From Carnegiea gigantea (lineage: Eukaryota > Streptophyta > Magnoliopsida > Caryophyllales > Cactaceae), in contig JAKOGI010001335.1 in NCBI GenBank assembly GCA_029747015.1, positions 62,001 to 126,000 of the forward strand: 64,000 nucleotides of DNA, written 5' to 3'. The position numbers were made by a program, and so were the translations under genes. Of this stretch, positions 1 to 11,602 are shown in pieces; the stretch's first letter is position 1; each line of letters starts with the position of its first letter. A model generated the notes under the pieces. It was not told where the DNA came from and searched no databases. It was given only the letters and a program-made list of their open reading frames with translations.

Positions 1-154
1 GTAGATCTAAAACATGTTCCTTCCTCTTTGAGGTATGAGTTTCTTGGCCCAAATTCTACATATCCTGTGATTGTGAATGCAAGTCTAAATGCATCTCAAG
101 TTGACTCTTTGCTAAGAATATTTAGATTGCATCATAAGACCATAGAATATACTC

Positions 155-1080
155 TTGATGACCTTAAAGGAATTCACCATTCTATGTATGCATCGTATTT
201 TGATAGAAGATGACTATAAACCCTCAATTGAACACCAAAGGAGATCGAACCCTAACATGCAAGATGTGGTAAAGAAACAAATTTTAAAACCGCTTAAAAA
301 AGGCATTATCTACTATATCTCTGATAGTAAGTGGGTATGCCCAATCCATGTTGTCCCTAAAAAGGGGGGAATGACGGTTGTGAAAATGAAAATAATAAAA
401 TTATACATACTAGGACAGTTATTGGTTAGTGTAAGTGCATAGATTATAGGAAATTGAATAAAGCCACCCGTAAGAACCATTTTCCCAACCTTTCATCGAC
501 CAAATGCTAGAGAGGCTGGCAAAGAACTCTTATTTTGGCTATTAGATGGCTATTTAGGATTCTTTCAAATCACTATTCACCCTGTTGACTAAGAAAAGAC
601 TATCTTTACTTGCCCATATGGTACATTTGCTTATAAGAGAATGCCATTGGGGTTATGTAACGTTCCCGCTACATTTCAATGATGCATGATGGCCATTTTT
701 TTGTTGATTTTATTAAGGACATAATGGAAGTCTTTATCGAGAATTTTTCTATATATGGTACAACTTTTGACCATTGCTTGAATAATTTATCTAAAGTCTT
801 GTAAAGGTGTGTAGATTTGAATTTGCTTTTGAATTAGGAAAAGTGTCATTTTATGATACAGGAGGGGGTTGATTTAGGTCATATTATTTTAATAAAGTGT
901 CATCTTATGATACAAGAAGGGGTTGATTTAGGTCACATTATTTCAAATAGGGGTATTGAAGTTAACAATACAAAGGCTGATGTAATTGAGAAATTACTGC
1001 CACGTTCTTCTATAAATAGTGTAAAAAGTTTTCTTGGATAAGTTGGTTTCTACTGATGGTTCATAAAAGATTTTTCAAAA
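155..1080 (+). pseudogene. Retrotransposon reverse transcriptase fragment, broken
   Basis: The fingers/palm part is recognisable from DSKWVCPIHVVPKKGG near 322-370, followed, across frames, by a Y/C-I-DYRKLNKATRK-like stretch near 432-475 and a FIDQMLERLA-like stretch near 495-520. The catalytic region reads VFIENFSIYG around 727-753, so the usual pair of aspartates is replaced by Glu-Asn. The thumb-side GHIISNRGIEV segment (about 925-965) is preceded by a tandem duplication. At least three frame changes and several stops occur. It is a dead relic. Confidence 0.85.
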
Positions 1081-1194
1081 ATTGCAAAACCTCTCACCTA
1101 TTTGCTTGTCAAAGCTGTGTCCTTTGAATTTAATGAAGAGTGTTTAAGTGCCTTTCACAGGTTGAAGGGGACTTTGATTTCCGCCCCAATTATA

Positions 1195-1637
1195 TAGGCC
1201 CCGGATTGCGAGTTACCTTTTGAGGCCATGTGCGATGCTAGTGACTATGCAGTGGTAGCAGTTTTGGGACAAAGGAATGATAATAAGCCTTATGCCATCT
1301 ACTATACAAGCAAACTTTGGATGATGCTCAAATTAATTATGCCACAACTGAGAAAGAGTTCCTAGCTGTTATGCTCGCCTTGGACAAATTCCATTCGTAT
1401 TTGATTAATTCTAAGGTGATCATTTTTACAGATCATGCAGCATTGAAATATCTGCTAAAGAAGTTCGACTCTAATTCTCATCTCATTCGCTGGCTGCTTC
1501 TTCTCCAAGAGTTGGATTTGGAAATTTGGGATAAAGCAGGTCATGAAAATGTGATTGCAGACCACTTATCTTGCTTAGGTCCCGAGGCCACTCCAATAGA
1601 GGAACTTCCCATAGACGACTCTTTTTCAGATGACTAA
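1195..1637 (+). pseudogene. Retrotransposon RNase H fragment
   Basis: The sequence starts with a PFEAMCDASDYAV-type strand (about 1213-1255) carrying the first catalytic Asp. After a frameshift near 1310 it continues as a 106-residue reading frame from 1317, with TEKE (catalytic Glu region), FTDHAALKYL and ENVIADHLS. These are the conserved RNase H and tether blocks of Ty3/gypsy pol. The frame is open to 1637, the longest intact piece of this pol. One frameshift separates it from the N-terminal strand. Confidence 0.87.
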
Positions 1638-1682
1638 GTCCTTGTAATATCTCAACAGGCGACGCCATGGTGTACGGATCTG

Positions 1683-2940
1683 GTGAATTTCAAAGTGTGT
1701 GAAGTTATTCCATCTGGGTTATCTTGTCAACAACGGAAGGGATTCCTTTCTAATGTGAAATATTATGTATGGGAAGAGCCTCTACTCTATAAGCTGTGTG
1801 GAGATGGAGTATATATAAGATATTTGCTGAAATATGAGGTTCCTAGTGCCCTCCACCATTACCGTACCTCAACTTATGGTGGACACTTTGGACCCCACAA
1901 GACTATAGCTAAGGTGCTTTAAGCCAGTTTCTATTAGCCCACTTTCTTTAAAGATGCCAGAACCTTCATTATGGGTTACGATAGATGCCAATAGTTAGGG
2001 AACATTTCTAAAAGGCATGAGATGGCTCAAAGTGAGATTTTTGAAGTAGAACTTTTTGACATTTGGGGATTGACTTTATGGGACCATTTCCTCCTTCTCA
2101 CAATAATCTTTATATGCTCGTAGCGGTTCATTACGTTTCCAAGTGAGTAAAAGCTATTGCCTCTCCTACTAATGATTCTAAGGTGGTAATTAAGTTTCTT
2201 AAAAAGAAAATGTTTACAAGGTTTAGCACACTAAGAGCTCTTTTGAGTGATAATGGGACTCATCTTTGCAACAAGCAACTTGAGTCCCTCTTAAAGAAGT
2301 ATGGGGTTTTTTATAAAATTGCTACGCCCTATCATCAGCAAACCAATGGTCAAGTTGAGTTATCTAATCGAGAGTTGAAAAGCATTTTGGAAAAAACGAT
2401 CGATCGGTCCCGAAAAGATTAGTTTAAAAAGCTTAATGACACACTTTGGGCTAACCAGACTGCTTATAAAACACCTCTCGATACTACTCCATATCACTTA
2501 ATTTTTGAAAAAATTTTCCATTTGCCAGTTAGGTTAGAACACAAGGCATACTGGGGAGTTAGAACTCTAAACTTCTACCTTAAGGTGGCCGGTGAGAAGA
2601 GGCTTCTGCAATTGAATGAGTTAGATGAGTCACATCTGGAAGCCTATGAAAGCTCGAGAATTTATGAGGAAAGGACCAAGCACTGGCATGACAAGCATAT
2701 TATGAAGAAAAGATTTGAGGCAGGTGACTCTGTCCTGTTGTTCAATTCTAAGTTGTGGTTATTTTCAGGCAAGCTGAGATCTCGGTGGTCGGGCCCATTT
2801 AAAGTTATAAAAGTCTTCCCTCATGGAGCAGCGGAAGTCTGGGGTGAGATAATTGGTACATTTAAGGTAAATGAGCAGCATCTTAAACCTCACTATGTGG
2901 GGGAACCTATTGACAAGGCTGTTGTGCACCACCTATCTGA
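1683..2940 (+). pseudogene. Retrotransposon integrase fragment
   Basis: An HHCC zinc-binding region is visible around 1855-2000 (ALHHYRTSTYGGHFGP, then ...YDRCQ), interrupted by stops. The core catalytic triad can be followed as D in FDIWG (near 2058), D in LLSDNGTH (near 2250) and E in NGQVELSNRELK (near 2355). After a stop at 2420-2422 the C-terminal part (2522 onward) holds LEHKAYWGVRTLN, a WSGPFKVIKVFPHGAAEV strand and FKVNEQHLKPHY, typical of Athila/Tat integrase tails. No chromodomain is visible. Confidence 0.87.
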
Positions 2941-4654
2941 TCCCCCTCCCCTCCCTTTTAGTGCCTTATGCTTTTTATATGCTTGCATTAAGGACAATAC
3001 TCTATCCAAGCATGGGGGAGTTGTTGTAGTTGTTATGTGTTTGTGGTTGTATATATGTGTGCTGTGGATGTGTGAAAGTTTGCATTTTTAGGTCATGCAT
3101 TTAGGTTTAGTTTGCATTTTTAGTTGATCATTTAGTTTTTTAGGTTTCTTTCTTCATTTTAGTTTTGTTTTGACCTTTTTTTAGTCTTTAATTGCATTTT
3201 AGGCTTACTAAAAGCCAAACAAAAAAAAAACAAAACCCCAAAAAAAATGAGCCTATAAATCCTCTGATGATAAGTCTTTAGAGTAAGTGGCTTTTTTTGG
3301 CCTATTTTGACCCTCTTTGTTAGGCCCATGTGTGAATAAAATGCTTGTTTATGAGTTTTTGAACTATGCTTCATGTTTTGACCATCAAGTTAGATGTGAA
3401 TTGACTACTTAATGATTCTTGTTTTGAGTATTTGGCATATGAAATTCAATGAGCTAGATAAGCATTGTCCTGTGAGATTTTGAGCTTGAATAGACTAATT
3501 TATCATTTTAGTCTCATATTTCCTTCTATGTGTGACTCTTCCTGGATTTCAAATCTTTAAAACTTGCTTTGAGTCTTATTCAAGATCATATTTAGCATGG
3601 ATATTTAGGTAATACGATCAAGATATTCTTTGACTTTATGAGCTACATTGACCAACTAGCCACCTTATATGAATGATTTATCCCTTGCTACCCCTTTGAG
3701 ACTTTATCGTGTTTATTGATAAGAACCTATATTATCATCGTTAACCACACACATGTCTTACCTTTTTAACCAAAGTTTAGAGTTTCATAATTGATTTGGA
3801 GTAGTTTGTGGATAATAATCTTTCATAGATACTGTGGTTTGGTTGGATGTGATAAGGAATTCATATTCTATTTTGCCTTCAAGTAAATGGGGGTATGTCT
3901 TGTGAGTTACTAGAAAAGTGTTGAAAAGTGCATAGTTTACTTTGCCATGGTCCTCCTATTTGATGGTTGACCAAAAAAAGGAAAAAAAAAACACTAAACC
4001 ACACTAAGGTATCTTTTTAAAAAAAAAAGGATCTGGCATTGGTTTTATATTTTTTAGCACTTTCTCTTGTGATCTCACTAGGGATGTTGTTAATATTTTG
4101 AGATGCATAGGCTTAAGGAATATGTTTTAGTTGAGAGATGATGATTTATGCTCTTAGTCTTTGGCTTTTAGCCCCACAAATCTCAAAATGTTTGTTCCCT
4201 CCTTATATTTATCCAATTGCCCCATTATAACCCTTAAAAAGTCTTCATGATTGCTTTGTCTGTTTTACATTATAGCGGTGGCAAATTACAGAATCCTATT
4301 AAGCTTATAGTTGACTTGGTTCTATGGAATGAAATTTGAGAGAACCTTATTTTACTTTAAACACATGAGTGATGAGTACATCATCCCTAAAGTGAGATTC
4401 TATTAGCTTTTCTAGCTCTACTTATTGTAATATGCCAATATGATCATTTAAGTTCATTTGAGTGATTGATTTAATATTTGATGTGATGGTTCTTACTTTT
4501 ATTTCAAAATTTCCCTTCTCTTATATGTTTGTAAAAGTTTTTAATCACTTTTGGGCAAAACTTCTTGGGTTGATGGCTATTGATGTTGCTACTGATGTTA
4601 GCTTGAGGAGGTTATTAGCCTCAGTTTTATAGTTGCTTTGGGACAAGCAATGGT
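2941..4654 (+). other. Non-coding 3' region of the gypsy element
   Basis: AT-rich sequence lies between the end of integrase and the polypurine tract. In intact Athila elements an env-like ORF often sits here (family knowledge), but I see no reading frame with membrane or env features. Only short frames and A/T runs are present, for example near 3220-3250 and 3965-4030. Confidence 0.6.
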
Positions 4655-4671
4655 TTAAGCATGGAGGAGTT
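4655..4671 (+). other. Polypurine tract of the gypsy element
   Basis: The purine-rich stretch ending GCATGGAGGAGTT lies directly before the LTR start TGATAA. In Ty3/gypsy elements plus-strand DNA synthesis is primed from such a tract immediately upstream of the 3' LTR. Position and composition both fit. Confidence 0.65.
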
Positions 4672-5920
4672 TGATAAATCCTTAAAGTGCACTCTATTTT
4701 GAGGTCATTTTGTACTGTTTTTAGGGACAATTATGTGTTTTATGCTATATTATGCACTCCTTTTTCTGTTTTATGCTCTGGTATGGCTCTTTTCTATATT
4801 TTGCAGGTTTGGACTATTTTACCCCAGATTTAACCCTAAATGAGTATAGCTTAAACTCCCATGGACACCCCCAAGTCACTATGCCCGTGGAAGGAAGAAA
4901 GAATAGAAGAATGTCGAGACAGAACCCACCACGGATAGTCCATGGTGAAGGCCACGGTCCGTGGTGAGTCCATAACTGTAAGTGTCTTCATTTTCCTTCA
5001 TCGTGTGGCTGAGGTTGATCAAGTTCTTCTTTAAATAAAGTCATTTCGCAGCAAATTTGGGAGATAGGCAGCAAACGAGAACTCGTATTCTCCAATCTCT
5101 TCCATCCTTTTCCATTTTCTTAGTTTAGTTTTAGATTTCTTAGTTAGCTTTGAGTTTAAGAGTGAAAGTTGTGAAGAAGTGCTTGCTATTTTGGAACCCT
5201 TGTAAAGTTGGAAAACCCTTGGAGGATCTCTAATTGTGATAAGTTTTTTTCTCTCAAACTTTGTTTAGTTGTTGTTATTTCAAATATGTGTGAGTAGTTT
5301 TCTTAATCTAGGGATTGTTCGCCAAGTATTAATATTGGAATCTCTAATTTTTATTTAGTTGTGCTTGTTCTTAATTGGAATTGATTGAATTCTATCTTGT
5401 GTGTAAAATTATTATAAGTAAATTTTGGCCAGATTTACTTGCTAATTCTAAATAGCTAAGTGAAGGACTGAAAGGTTAAACTTGCTATTTGACTGACAAG
5501 ATAGGACTTAACTTAGCAAGACTTGAGAAAGATGCGCGTGTTAAGAGGAACTTTTAGCCACCAAAAATCCGTTATTTAGACTAAACAAGGACATTTGATA
5601 GAATGACAATTGGTTAATTTAGGCAATTCAGTTTACTTCGAAAGAAAAGATTGAATTCTAAATACAATTGCACCCTTTTCAATCTCCCAATATAGATCAA
5701 GTGCATGTCATATTCCATTGATCCACATCTTTACTTGGTAAAACAAATCCCTAGATGTCTTAAATTAATTGAATTTTCCAATTGGATTATAGCATTATTC
5801 AAACACCAAATTGAAATTTACTTGCTTAGCACTATTATAGCACAAAACTCAATAGACTACATTTGTTCTCCATGGCCACAATATCTTTTCTAAACTACAA
5901 CACCCGTGCACTTGCGGGCA
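4672..5920 (+). repeat. 3' LTR of the Athila-type element, truncated
   Basis: It starts with TGATAAATCCTTAAAGTGC right after the polypurine tract. It contains the LTR hallmark TATTTTGCAGGTTTGGAC near 4795-4815 and, near the end, CACCCGTGCACTTGCGGG (about 5901-5918), which in Athila LTRs lies close to the 3' terminus (family knowledge). The final CA and target duplication are missing because pararetrovirus sequence begins at about 5920. The short reading frames inside are not genes. Confidence 0.78.
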
Positions 5921-6986
5921 AGGTCACCTTCATCTCCAATAATGTCTTCCAGTCCATCATTATCCAGATAATCATCAAAATCTTCATTTAGTTGAAGATG
6001 CATTGGTCCCATTTTTGAAACAATGCATAAAGGTATCTTTCCTTTTTCTAATAAGAATTTTCTAACTTTAACATCAAAGAAATAATCAAAATGTCTTCTG
6101 AAGTAGCTCTTTCTACCTTCATATTTTTGCTGAGGTCATCATGATAAATGAAAGTAGTATTCCCTCAATGTATTAGTGTTCTTCTCGGTTCAATTAATGC
6201 CCACATTTGATGATAAATGTTATAAAAACCCATGGCTCTTGCTAAAGTAGGATCACTAACTACTTCTTGCCATTCTGGAAACTATTCTTGCCGTTGATCA
6301 TTAGGATCGTCTAAATCAACTAATTAATTGGATAAGATAATGGATTGGTTTGGCTTTTTTTTATTTTCGTACTCAATTATTGTACAATGTACCTTGACAT
6401 ACAAACTTTTAATGTATGGAATTTTTGTTGGACCGTCTGAATATGTGAGAATCCAATGGATCCTTTTAAACATGCATTGCTGAAACTTAGTAAGTCTTGA
6501 TAAGAATGGGAACTTTGGATTTGGGATTTCTATGATGTAAGCTACCATTTCATATTCCCACGCTTTCATTAATGGGGTCATTTGGAGAGATCGAATTTGT
6601 TGGAATCTAATACCACCAACTCCAGATCCATCAGGAAAAACAATCGTAGTACTCTATGATTCCTAAATATCATAAGAATAATTATGATAATAGTCGATGC
6701 AGGCTGCATACTAGTCGTTGAACCATTTTTCTTGAACGTAGGAACTTATTTTTTCTTTAATATCATAAGGGCATCTTAGATAATTCATTTGTAACTCTAA
6801 AAGACTTAATCTTTGTGCTATTAGATAGGCAGAAGACAATAGACCAAACCGTGATCTACTTTTTATAAGGAATTCCAAAATATCCACAAAGATTCTACTA
6901 GAAGGAGAAACCCGTTCTAGCAGTAATGATATTTCATTTTGGATTTCCTCCTTTTCTGATAGGAGTTCTGCTCTAATGATCACCAT
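5921..6986 (-). pseudogene. Pararetrovirus ORF2 relic
   Basis: Three collinear pieces are readable on the minus strand: 6986-6711 (91 residues, including SLLLERVSPSSRIFVDILEF), 6581-6324 (85 residues) and about 6100-5921, which ends in an acidic stretch with DDYLDNDGLEDIIGDEGD. Stops and shifts divide them. A frame downstream of RNase H is a feature of Florendovirus genomes, and its function is not known. The 3' limit is the LTR junction. Confidence 0.6.
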
Positions 6987-7184
6987 TAGCGAGCTCTCAA
7001 GTTAAATCATCTGTCAGAGAATTCTTTGATCCCTGTACATGTTTAATAGAGAAAGAGAACAAGTTAAGTCATAATTGCCAACGCAGGAGTCTCCCTTACG
7101 CTTGTATGTTTGATAAATTCTTTTTTACAAAATCGAGTATGCCTTTGCAATCAGTTCGAATAAGCAGAGTTTAAGGGCTAAAAA

Positions 7185-7370
7185 GATTAAGAACTTTTCA
7201 ATTCTCCTTATGACAATAAGGATTTCTTTTTCCATCATGGGATAGTTGCATTCTGCTTCATTAAAACTTCCACTACAATATTTGTAGAGTTTTTCTCCTT
7301 CTCTGATTTTGCGTACTGCACTCCAGTGCTCATTGCTAGCATTTGTCTCAAGAATTAAATTATACCCTTC
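7185..7370 (-). pseudogene. Pararetrovirus RNase H fragment
   Basis: Reading the minus strand gives a T-N-A-S-N-EHW strand, then KLYKYCSGSFNEAECNY followed by MEKEILIVI. This is the RNase H pattern in which the acidic Glu lies in the EKE block. The first catalytic Asp of the T-D-A-S motif is changed to Asn. Flanking sequence is too decayed for a full domain. Confidence 0.7.
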
Positions 7371-7689
7371 ATTAGGAAAATAAAAAACAAGAAGATTTTT
7401 ACATATCTTTTTGAAATTTTGAGCAATCTTTAAATCTTTAGGAGTCTATATCTAACTTACTTCTTTTTTGAGTTTTCTACTGCAATGGTTTTCTCAATTT
7501 AGTTAAATTTTTAATGAAATCTGAAGTATAGGTAAGACATATAAGAAACCCTTCCGATTGCTTCCTATCCTCAACCATTTCAAGTAAGTTTTCTATTTTT
7601 TTATAGAATATGCTTTTCTAGGTTGAATTGTTCTGCTTTTATCTCTAGACCTAAAACTCAATTTCTTATTCAGCTAAATGCACTTGTTC

Positions 7690-8107
7690 TTACCAAGAAT
7701 AATAACACAATCAACGCATCGTTTGGTGATAGCTAAGACATTATTTTTGTGCTATTCTATAGTTTTGGAAATGATAAGGATATCATCAATATAAACTAGG
7801 CAACAATAATTAGGATCTTTGAAGATGTTAACCATTCTTCTTTGGAATATTTGAGAGGCACTAAAAGTAGTTAAAGGAATGCTTTCTTTATCCATTTTTA
7901 TCTGCCAGTATTCGATTTTGCAATTCATTTTCGAGAACCAAGAGACTGCTGGAATTCTATTGAAAGAACTGGTTTGTTAGGAAAATAATAACCATCAAAG
8001 GTAGCATTATTATTAAGCTTTTTGTAAATGATTACCATTCTAACTTTTTCTCTTTTTTCTTCAGCATGATTTCTTAACAAGAAAGCGGAATAGGTGTGAG
8101 GACTCAT
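7690..8107 (-). pseudogene. Pararetrovirus reverse transcriptase fragment
   Basis: The first 60 residues (8107 down to 7925) contain SPHTYSAFLLRNHAEEKR and a KLNNNATFDGYYFPNK block, the conserved finger motifs of caulimovirus RT. After stops and a frameshift, the palm continues, and the catalytic tetrad YIDD is preserved at 7782-7793. The piece between is eroded, and the stretch joining fingers to palm (FDxKSGF-type block) appears missing. Confidence 0.8.
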
Positions 8108-9082
8108 GCTATTCTTGATTAATCCATTATATAGAAGTTCTTTAATTTGTTTATTGAATCCTTAGATATCCTAGTATGTATACATCATTTGTTTGATTCG
8201 AATAATAATGTTAGCATTAACAAAGTAATATTTGCAACTGTTTTATCATCATCCCAAAATTTCAGTGAGTTATCAGAGTAGAGTTCTTTGCATAATTACT
8301 CTTATTGTTCAGTAATCTGGTTTTTAATAGATAACTCAAGTAGTGAGATTGTTAGTGCTATTTCACGTTGTACAGTCATTACCTTTTCATCATGTTGGCT
8401 ACATGTAAACTCAATTTTTTGATGAGTATAAGCTCTATTTAGTATATCAAGAGGAACTAAGTGACAATTTATTGTGAATATTATTTAGTTTATAGTCTAT
8501 ATGCATGGAAAAACCAGCATCTGAAAATTATTTCCAACAACCATATTATGAAAGGGTTAATCAGTAGTCCATAGGATTGGTATAATGCATTGGACTCATA
8601 TTTCTATGTATAACCCTTCCATGGCCTCCTTGTGGCTCATCATGCTATTGTTAGCTATCCTTACTTGTAAAGAATTCTTGGCTTTCTTCCACATGAATTA
8701 TGAAAAATAAAGATCTTTTTCTAAAACAGACAAAACAACAACTATCTATGTAGGCGCACAATTTATATGTATTATATCCCTTTAAACATACATTTGTTGG
8801 GATTTATATGCTATTAGAATTTGTGTTGGTGATTTCATATCATATCTCCATATTCATATTTTTTGACTAATTCATCCTCATTGATTGACTCACTAACAGT
8901 TCTTGTTTTATACCCAATAATTTTCCGATCTAAACTCACACTTCTGTTTACATTGCGTCTTGTAAATTCAAAACTCATTCTACTTATTTCACTTTTTTTT
9001 TTGGGCTAATTATATCATCTTGTTTAAGTTCTTCTTTAGTTGGTAGAGGCCCTTCTCCCCATTCTGATCTTGTACTCATGCT

Positions 9083-9322
9083 TCATAATACTTGGGGTTT
9101 AATGGTAAGTTTACCATTATCATCAATTTTTATTACATTTTTATTACTGATTTTTTTGAGATTGGCAAAGCTCGATATCCATGACCTATCAATCTTTATC
9201 TCTTGAGGATTGGATTTTATCCTTTGGAATTTTTGCATAGGAGTAGGACTTTCAAATTTTTCTACCTCTATCCTTGTTACCTTAGTCTTTGGATCTATAG
9301 TATTATCTAATTTGTAGATCAT
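9083..9322 (-). pseudogene. Pararetrovirus ORF1 segment between coat protein and RT
   Basis: A 79-residue frame rich in Lys, Ile and Asn. It sits where the aspartic protease and linker are expected, but I see no D-[ST]-G protease site in this frame. It is assigned to the virus only by position and composition. Confidence 0.4.
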
Positions 9323-9739
9323 TTTTCAAAATATCCTTAGTGTGTATCATCCTCTTTTCATGTCCATCCCGACTGTTTTTGTCTTGAAGAATAGGAAGTT
9401 TCTAGCAAATTTATCTTTTGGGCTCACATAATATCTAGGTTAGCAATTGAATCTCATTGATCCATTACATGAATGGGTCTTAATCCCTATGATAATTTGA
9501 TTGTATTTTGGACACTTTCAACATAGATAATACTTTCTATCTTTGTGATGCCTAAGGATTTTTTCCTAATTAATAAGATTAACTTCTCCCACCTTATACT
9601 CACAATCTTTTATCTCTATGTCTCCTTCCATCGTTTCACATATGTACTTACTCTTTAATTGAAAGATGAATTTTTTATGGATCATATATTTCTGAATTAT
9701 GAAAAGGACCCAATCTCCTTTGACCTCCTTGTTCATTAT

Positions 9740-10045
9740 CTACAACAAATTCTTCTCCTTAAAGATCATCAAGACTGAACTACTTTCTATTATATGATTA
9801 GTTTCTTCATGATCACTTTCTTCATATTCATCTTCGTGCACAATCTCAACAATTCCCTTGTTTTTTAGTGCTAGGTCTTGGGCCTCTTCTTTGCTAGGTT
9901 CAAAATAGTCTAGACTATCTAAGGTCTCTATAAGCTTATTATTCTTCCTATTTTTGCATTCATTGGCATACTGACCTATTTGTCCACGTGCGCAACACTT
10001 ACAGTTGTTTTTCTCCCCTCTGATTGTCAAAGCTCTTTTTCTCAT
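9740..10045 (-). pseudogene. Pararetrovirus coat-protein C-terminus with a damaged zinc knuckle
   Basis: The frame carries a C-K-C-C...YANEC segment (residues about 15-30), the CxCxxCxxxGHxxxxC-type knuckle of caulimovirus coat proteins. Two ligand positions appear lost: Arg stands where the second Cys is expected and Gln where the His is expected. An acidic tail follows (residues about 45-85), also typical. A knuckle of this kind binds the viral RNA. The substitutions show decay. Confidence 0.7.
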
Positions 10046-10640
10046 AAAATTTTTTTTCTTTCTCCTTTCAGGTTCTTTTTCCCATTGATGAGGATTATCC
10101 CAACAAATCAGAAATTATTTCTTCATTTTCTTTTACTTCTGAAGATCAAGACATCGATCATTGATCCATTTTTTTAGATAAGAGATTCTTAAACCAAGAG
10201 TATCAATGACATTTGCTTTTTCAAGCCATATAATGTACTTTTGTTGATTACAAAATTGATTGGATATGGTAATCTATCATAAAAACATACCAAGATTAGC
10301 TTTATTATGCCCAATTTTGTAATAATATTGACTAAATTCTGTAATATAATTTTTTAGATACCTCATATCCCATAATTCTATGTTATTAATCTTTCTTTAC
10401 TATTCTTTTGCTTTTTATTTGGAATCAAGTTTAGCTCCAATAAATTTAGTTTTGATTTCCTCACATAAGTTTTTAAACATTGCAGCTGGTGTTTTTATCA
10501 TTCTTGACGCATTTTTACCATCCTTATTTAGTGAATCATACCAGTAAGTTACATGCTAGAAAAGCTACGTTTACTATAGTTTAGAAAATTTCCAGCTGTC
10601 CATATAGTATTTAAATTGAAAACACTATTCAGACCTTTTT

Positions 10641-11021
10641 TCAGTGCTCAAATATTTCATCTCTATTATGATCTCCATCCTTGTTTAAAATATATCCCGT
10701 TTGACTAATTAGGGTTAGGCTGATTTCTTCATAGAACATGGTTTTTCTTGGGATAAACCTAAAAGAAAAGTTAGTTACACGTCCTACTGGAACGTATCTC
10801 GGTCTCATAAAATGGGTATTTCTTCTAGAAGGTTTATCAAATTCTTCATGTTTAGGAACCACATTGTTAACCAGATTAGATTCCATTTCACATATGTTGA
10901 GTTCTTTTCTAATCTCATTGATTTCATCATCGAATACCATTTGCCTATACTTTTTACCCAGCCTCTTTCCAAGTTCTTCTAAAGGTACAACATTAAGATC
11001 CTCTAGTTTAATTAGGCTCAT
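10641..11021 (-). pseudogene. Pararetrovirus ORF1 segment, unassigned
   Basis: A 126-residue frame rich in charged residues with an arginine/proline patch (FMRPRYVPVGR). It lies between the N-terminal frame and the coat-protein knuckle, the place of the movement/coat region in this family, but no diagnostic movement-protein motif is clear to me. It ends at a stop at 10641. Between 10046 and 10640 the reading continues only in short broken pieces. Confidence 0.45.
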
Positions 11022-11251
11022 CTACTGATATATTTCTTCTTCTAACTGGACATTATTTGTTTCTTCATTATCATCATATAAGGCCTCCTGTTTATCCACT
11101 ATTGTGTTCACGATTTTGTTTCATTCTTTCGAATTTTGCTCTTTATCAAACATATTCTGTCTTTTAAGTTGATTTTTCAATTGATTTCTTTCCTACTTCT
11201 TTTCAGATTTTTAAATCATGCAACAAAAATGGATTTTTTTTTTTTTGGATT

Positions 11252-11521
11252 TTAGAAAGGATATTTATGTTGAAATGGAGTACTAATACTTAGATAAGAT
11301 TTTTCACTATATCTAACCTCATTGATTAAAGAAATATGAATTATTGATAATTGCTTCTTTACATCCTTAACTTCAGTCTTAATTTTTGCTAATTCCGCTT
11401 TTGATTCTAAAATTATATTAGTGATATAGTTTAGTTGAGGTGCTACTAAAGTGGTTCCTTCTGGTGAGTGCATAATATAATAGTAATTAGGAGCAGGACA
11501 AGAAGATGATGATTCAAGCAT
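11252..11521 (-). pseudogene. N-terminal frame of the pararetrovirus polyprotein
   Basis: An 89-residue frame starts about 70 bases past the primer site. It begins MLESSSSCPAPN and then shows a charged stretch likely to form a coiled coil (residues about 35-60, many E and K). I cannot assign a defined domain. Its place directly after the leader fits the start of ORF1. Confidence 0.5.
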
Positions 11522-11590
11522 TAAACATAGTTAATTAGCTTAATTAAATACTAATTAATCTTAATTATCTTAATTATTGTTTGTCACGTG

Positions 11591-11602
11591 GATCTGATAC
11601 CA
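11591..11602 (-). promoter_or_regulatory. tRNA-Met(i) primer binding site of the pararetrovirus
   Basis: On the minus strand the sequence is TGGTATCAGATC. It matches the complement of the 3' end of plant initiator tRNA-Met at 11 of 12 positions (TGGTATCAGAGC). It lies about 70 bases upstream of the first viral frame, where caulimoviruses prime minus-strand DNA synthesis. Confidence 0.8.

Larger units (their letters stand above)
1..5920 (+). mobile_element. Degraded Ty3/gypsy (Athila/Tat-type) LTR retrotransposon, 5' end outside the window
   Basis: Read on the plus strand, this stretch gives reverse transcriptase, RNase H and integrase in gypsy order, then a long non-coding tail, a purine-rich tract and an LTR starting TGATAAATCC. 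Integrase phrases such as LEHKAYWGVRTLN and RNase H phrases such as TTEKEFLAVMLALDKF are typical of the Athila/Tat branch (family knowledge). Each domain lies in several frames with stops, so it cannot make a working polyprotein. gag, protease and the 5' LTR lie upstream of base 1 or are lost. The right end stops at the junction with a pararetrovirus relic. Confidence 0.88.
5921..11602 (-). mobile_element. Endogenous pararetrovirus (Caulimoviridae) relic, probably Florendovirus-like
   Basis: Read on the minus strand, the order is: tRNA-Met primer site, an N-terminal frame, a coat-protein-type zinc knuckle, reverse transcriptase with a YIDD site, RNase H, then a second ORF. There are no LTRs and no integrase, which separates it from retrotransposons. 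A polyprotein ORF followed by a further ORF downstream of RNase H fits Florendovirus better than single-ORF Petuvirus (inference). Every ORF is split by stops and frameshifts, so this is an old, inactive genomic copy about 5.7 kb long. Confidence 0.82.

Noticed and set aside
2995..3020. Phrase CCAAGCATGGGGGAGTTG as the polypurine tract and LTR start
   Set aside because: What follows does not match LTR features, and the better tract plus LTR start lies at 4655-4672. It may be a second internal tract.
3159..3374. Minus-strand 71-codon frame with a KK-rich, hydrophobic sequence
   Set aside because: It lies in A/T runs of a retrotransposon 3' region and has no family resemblance.
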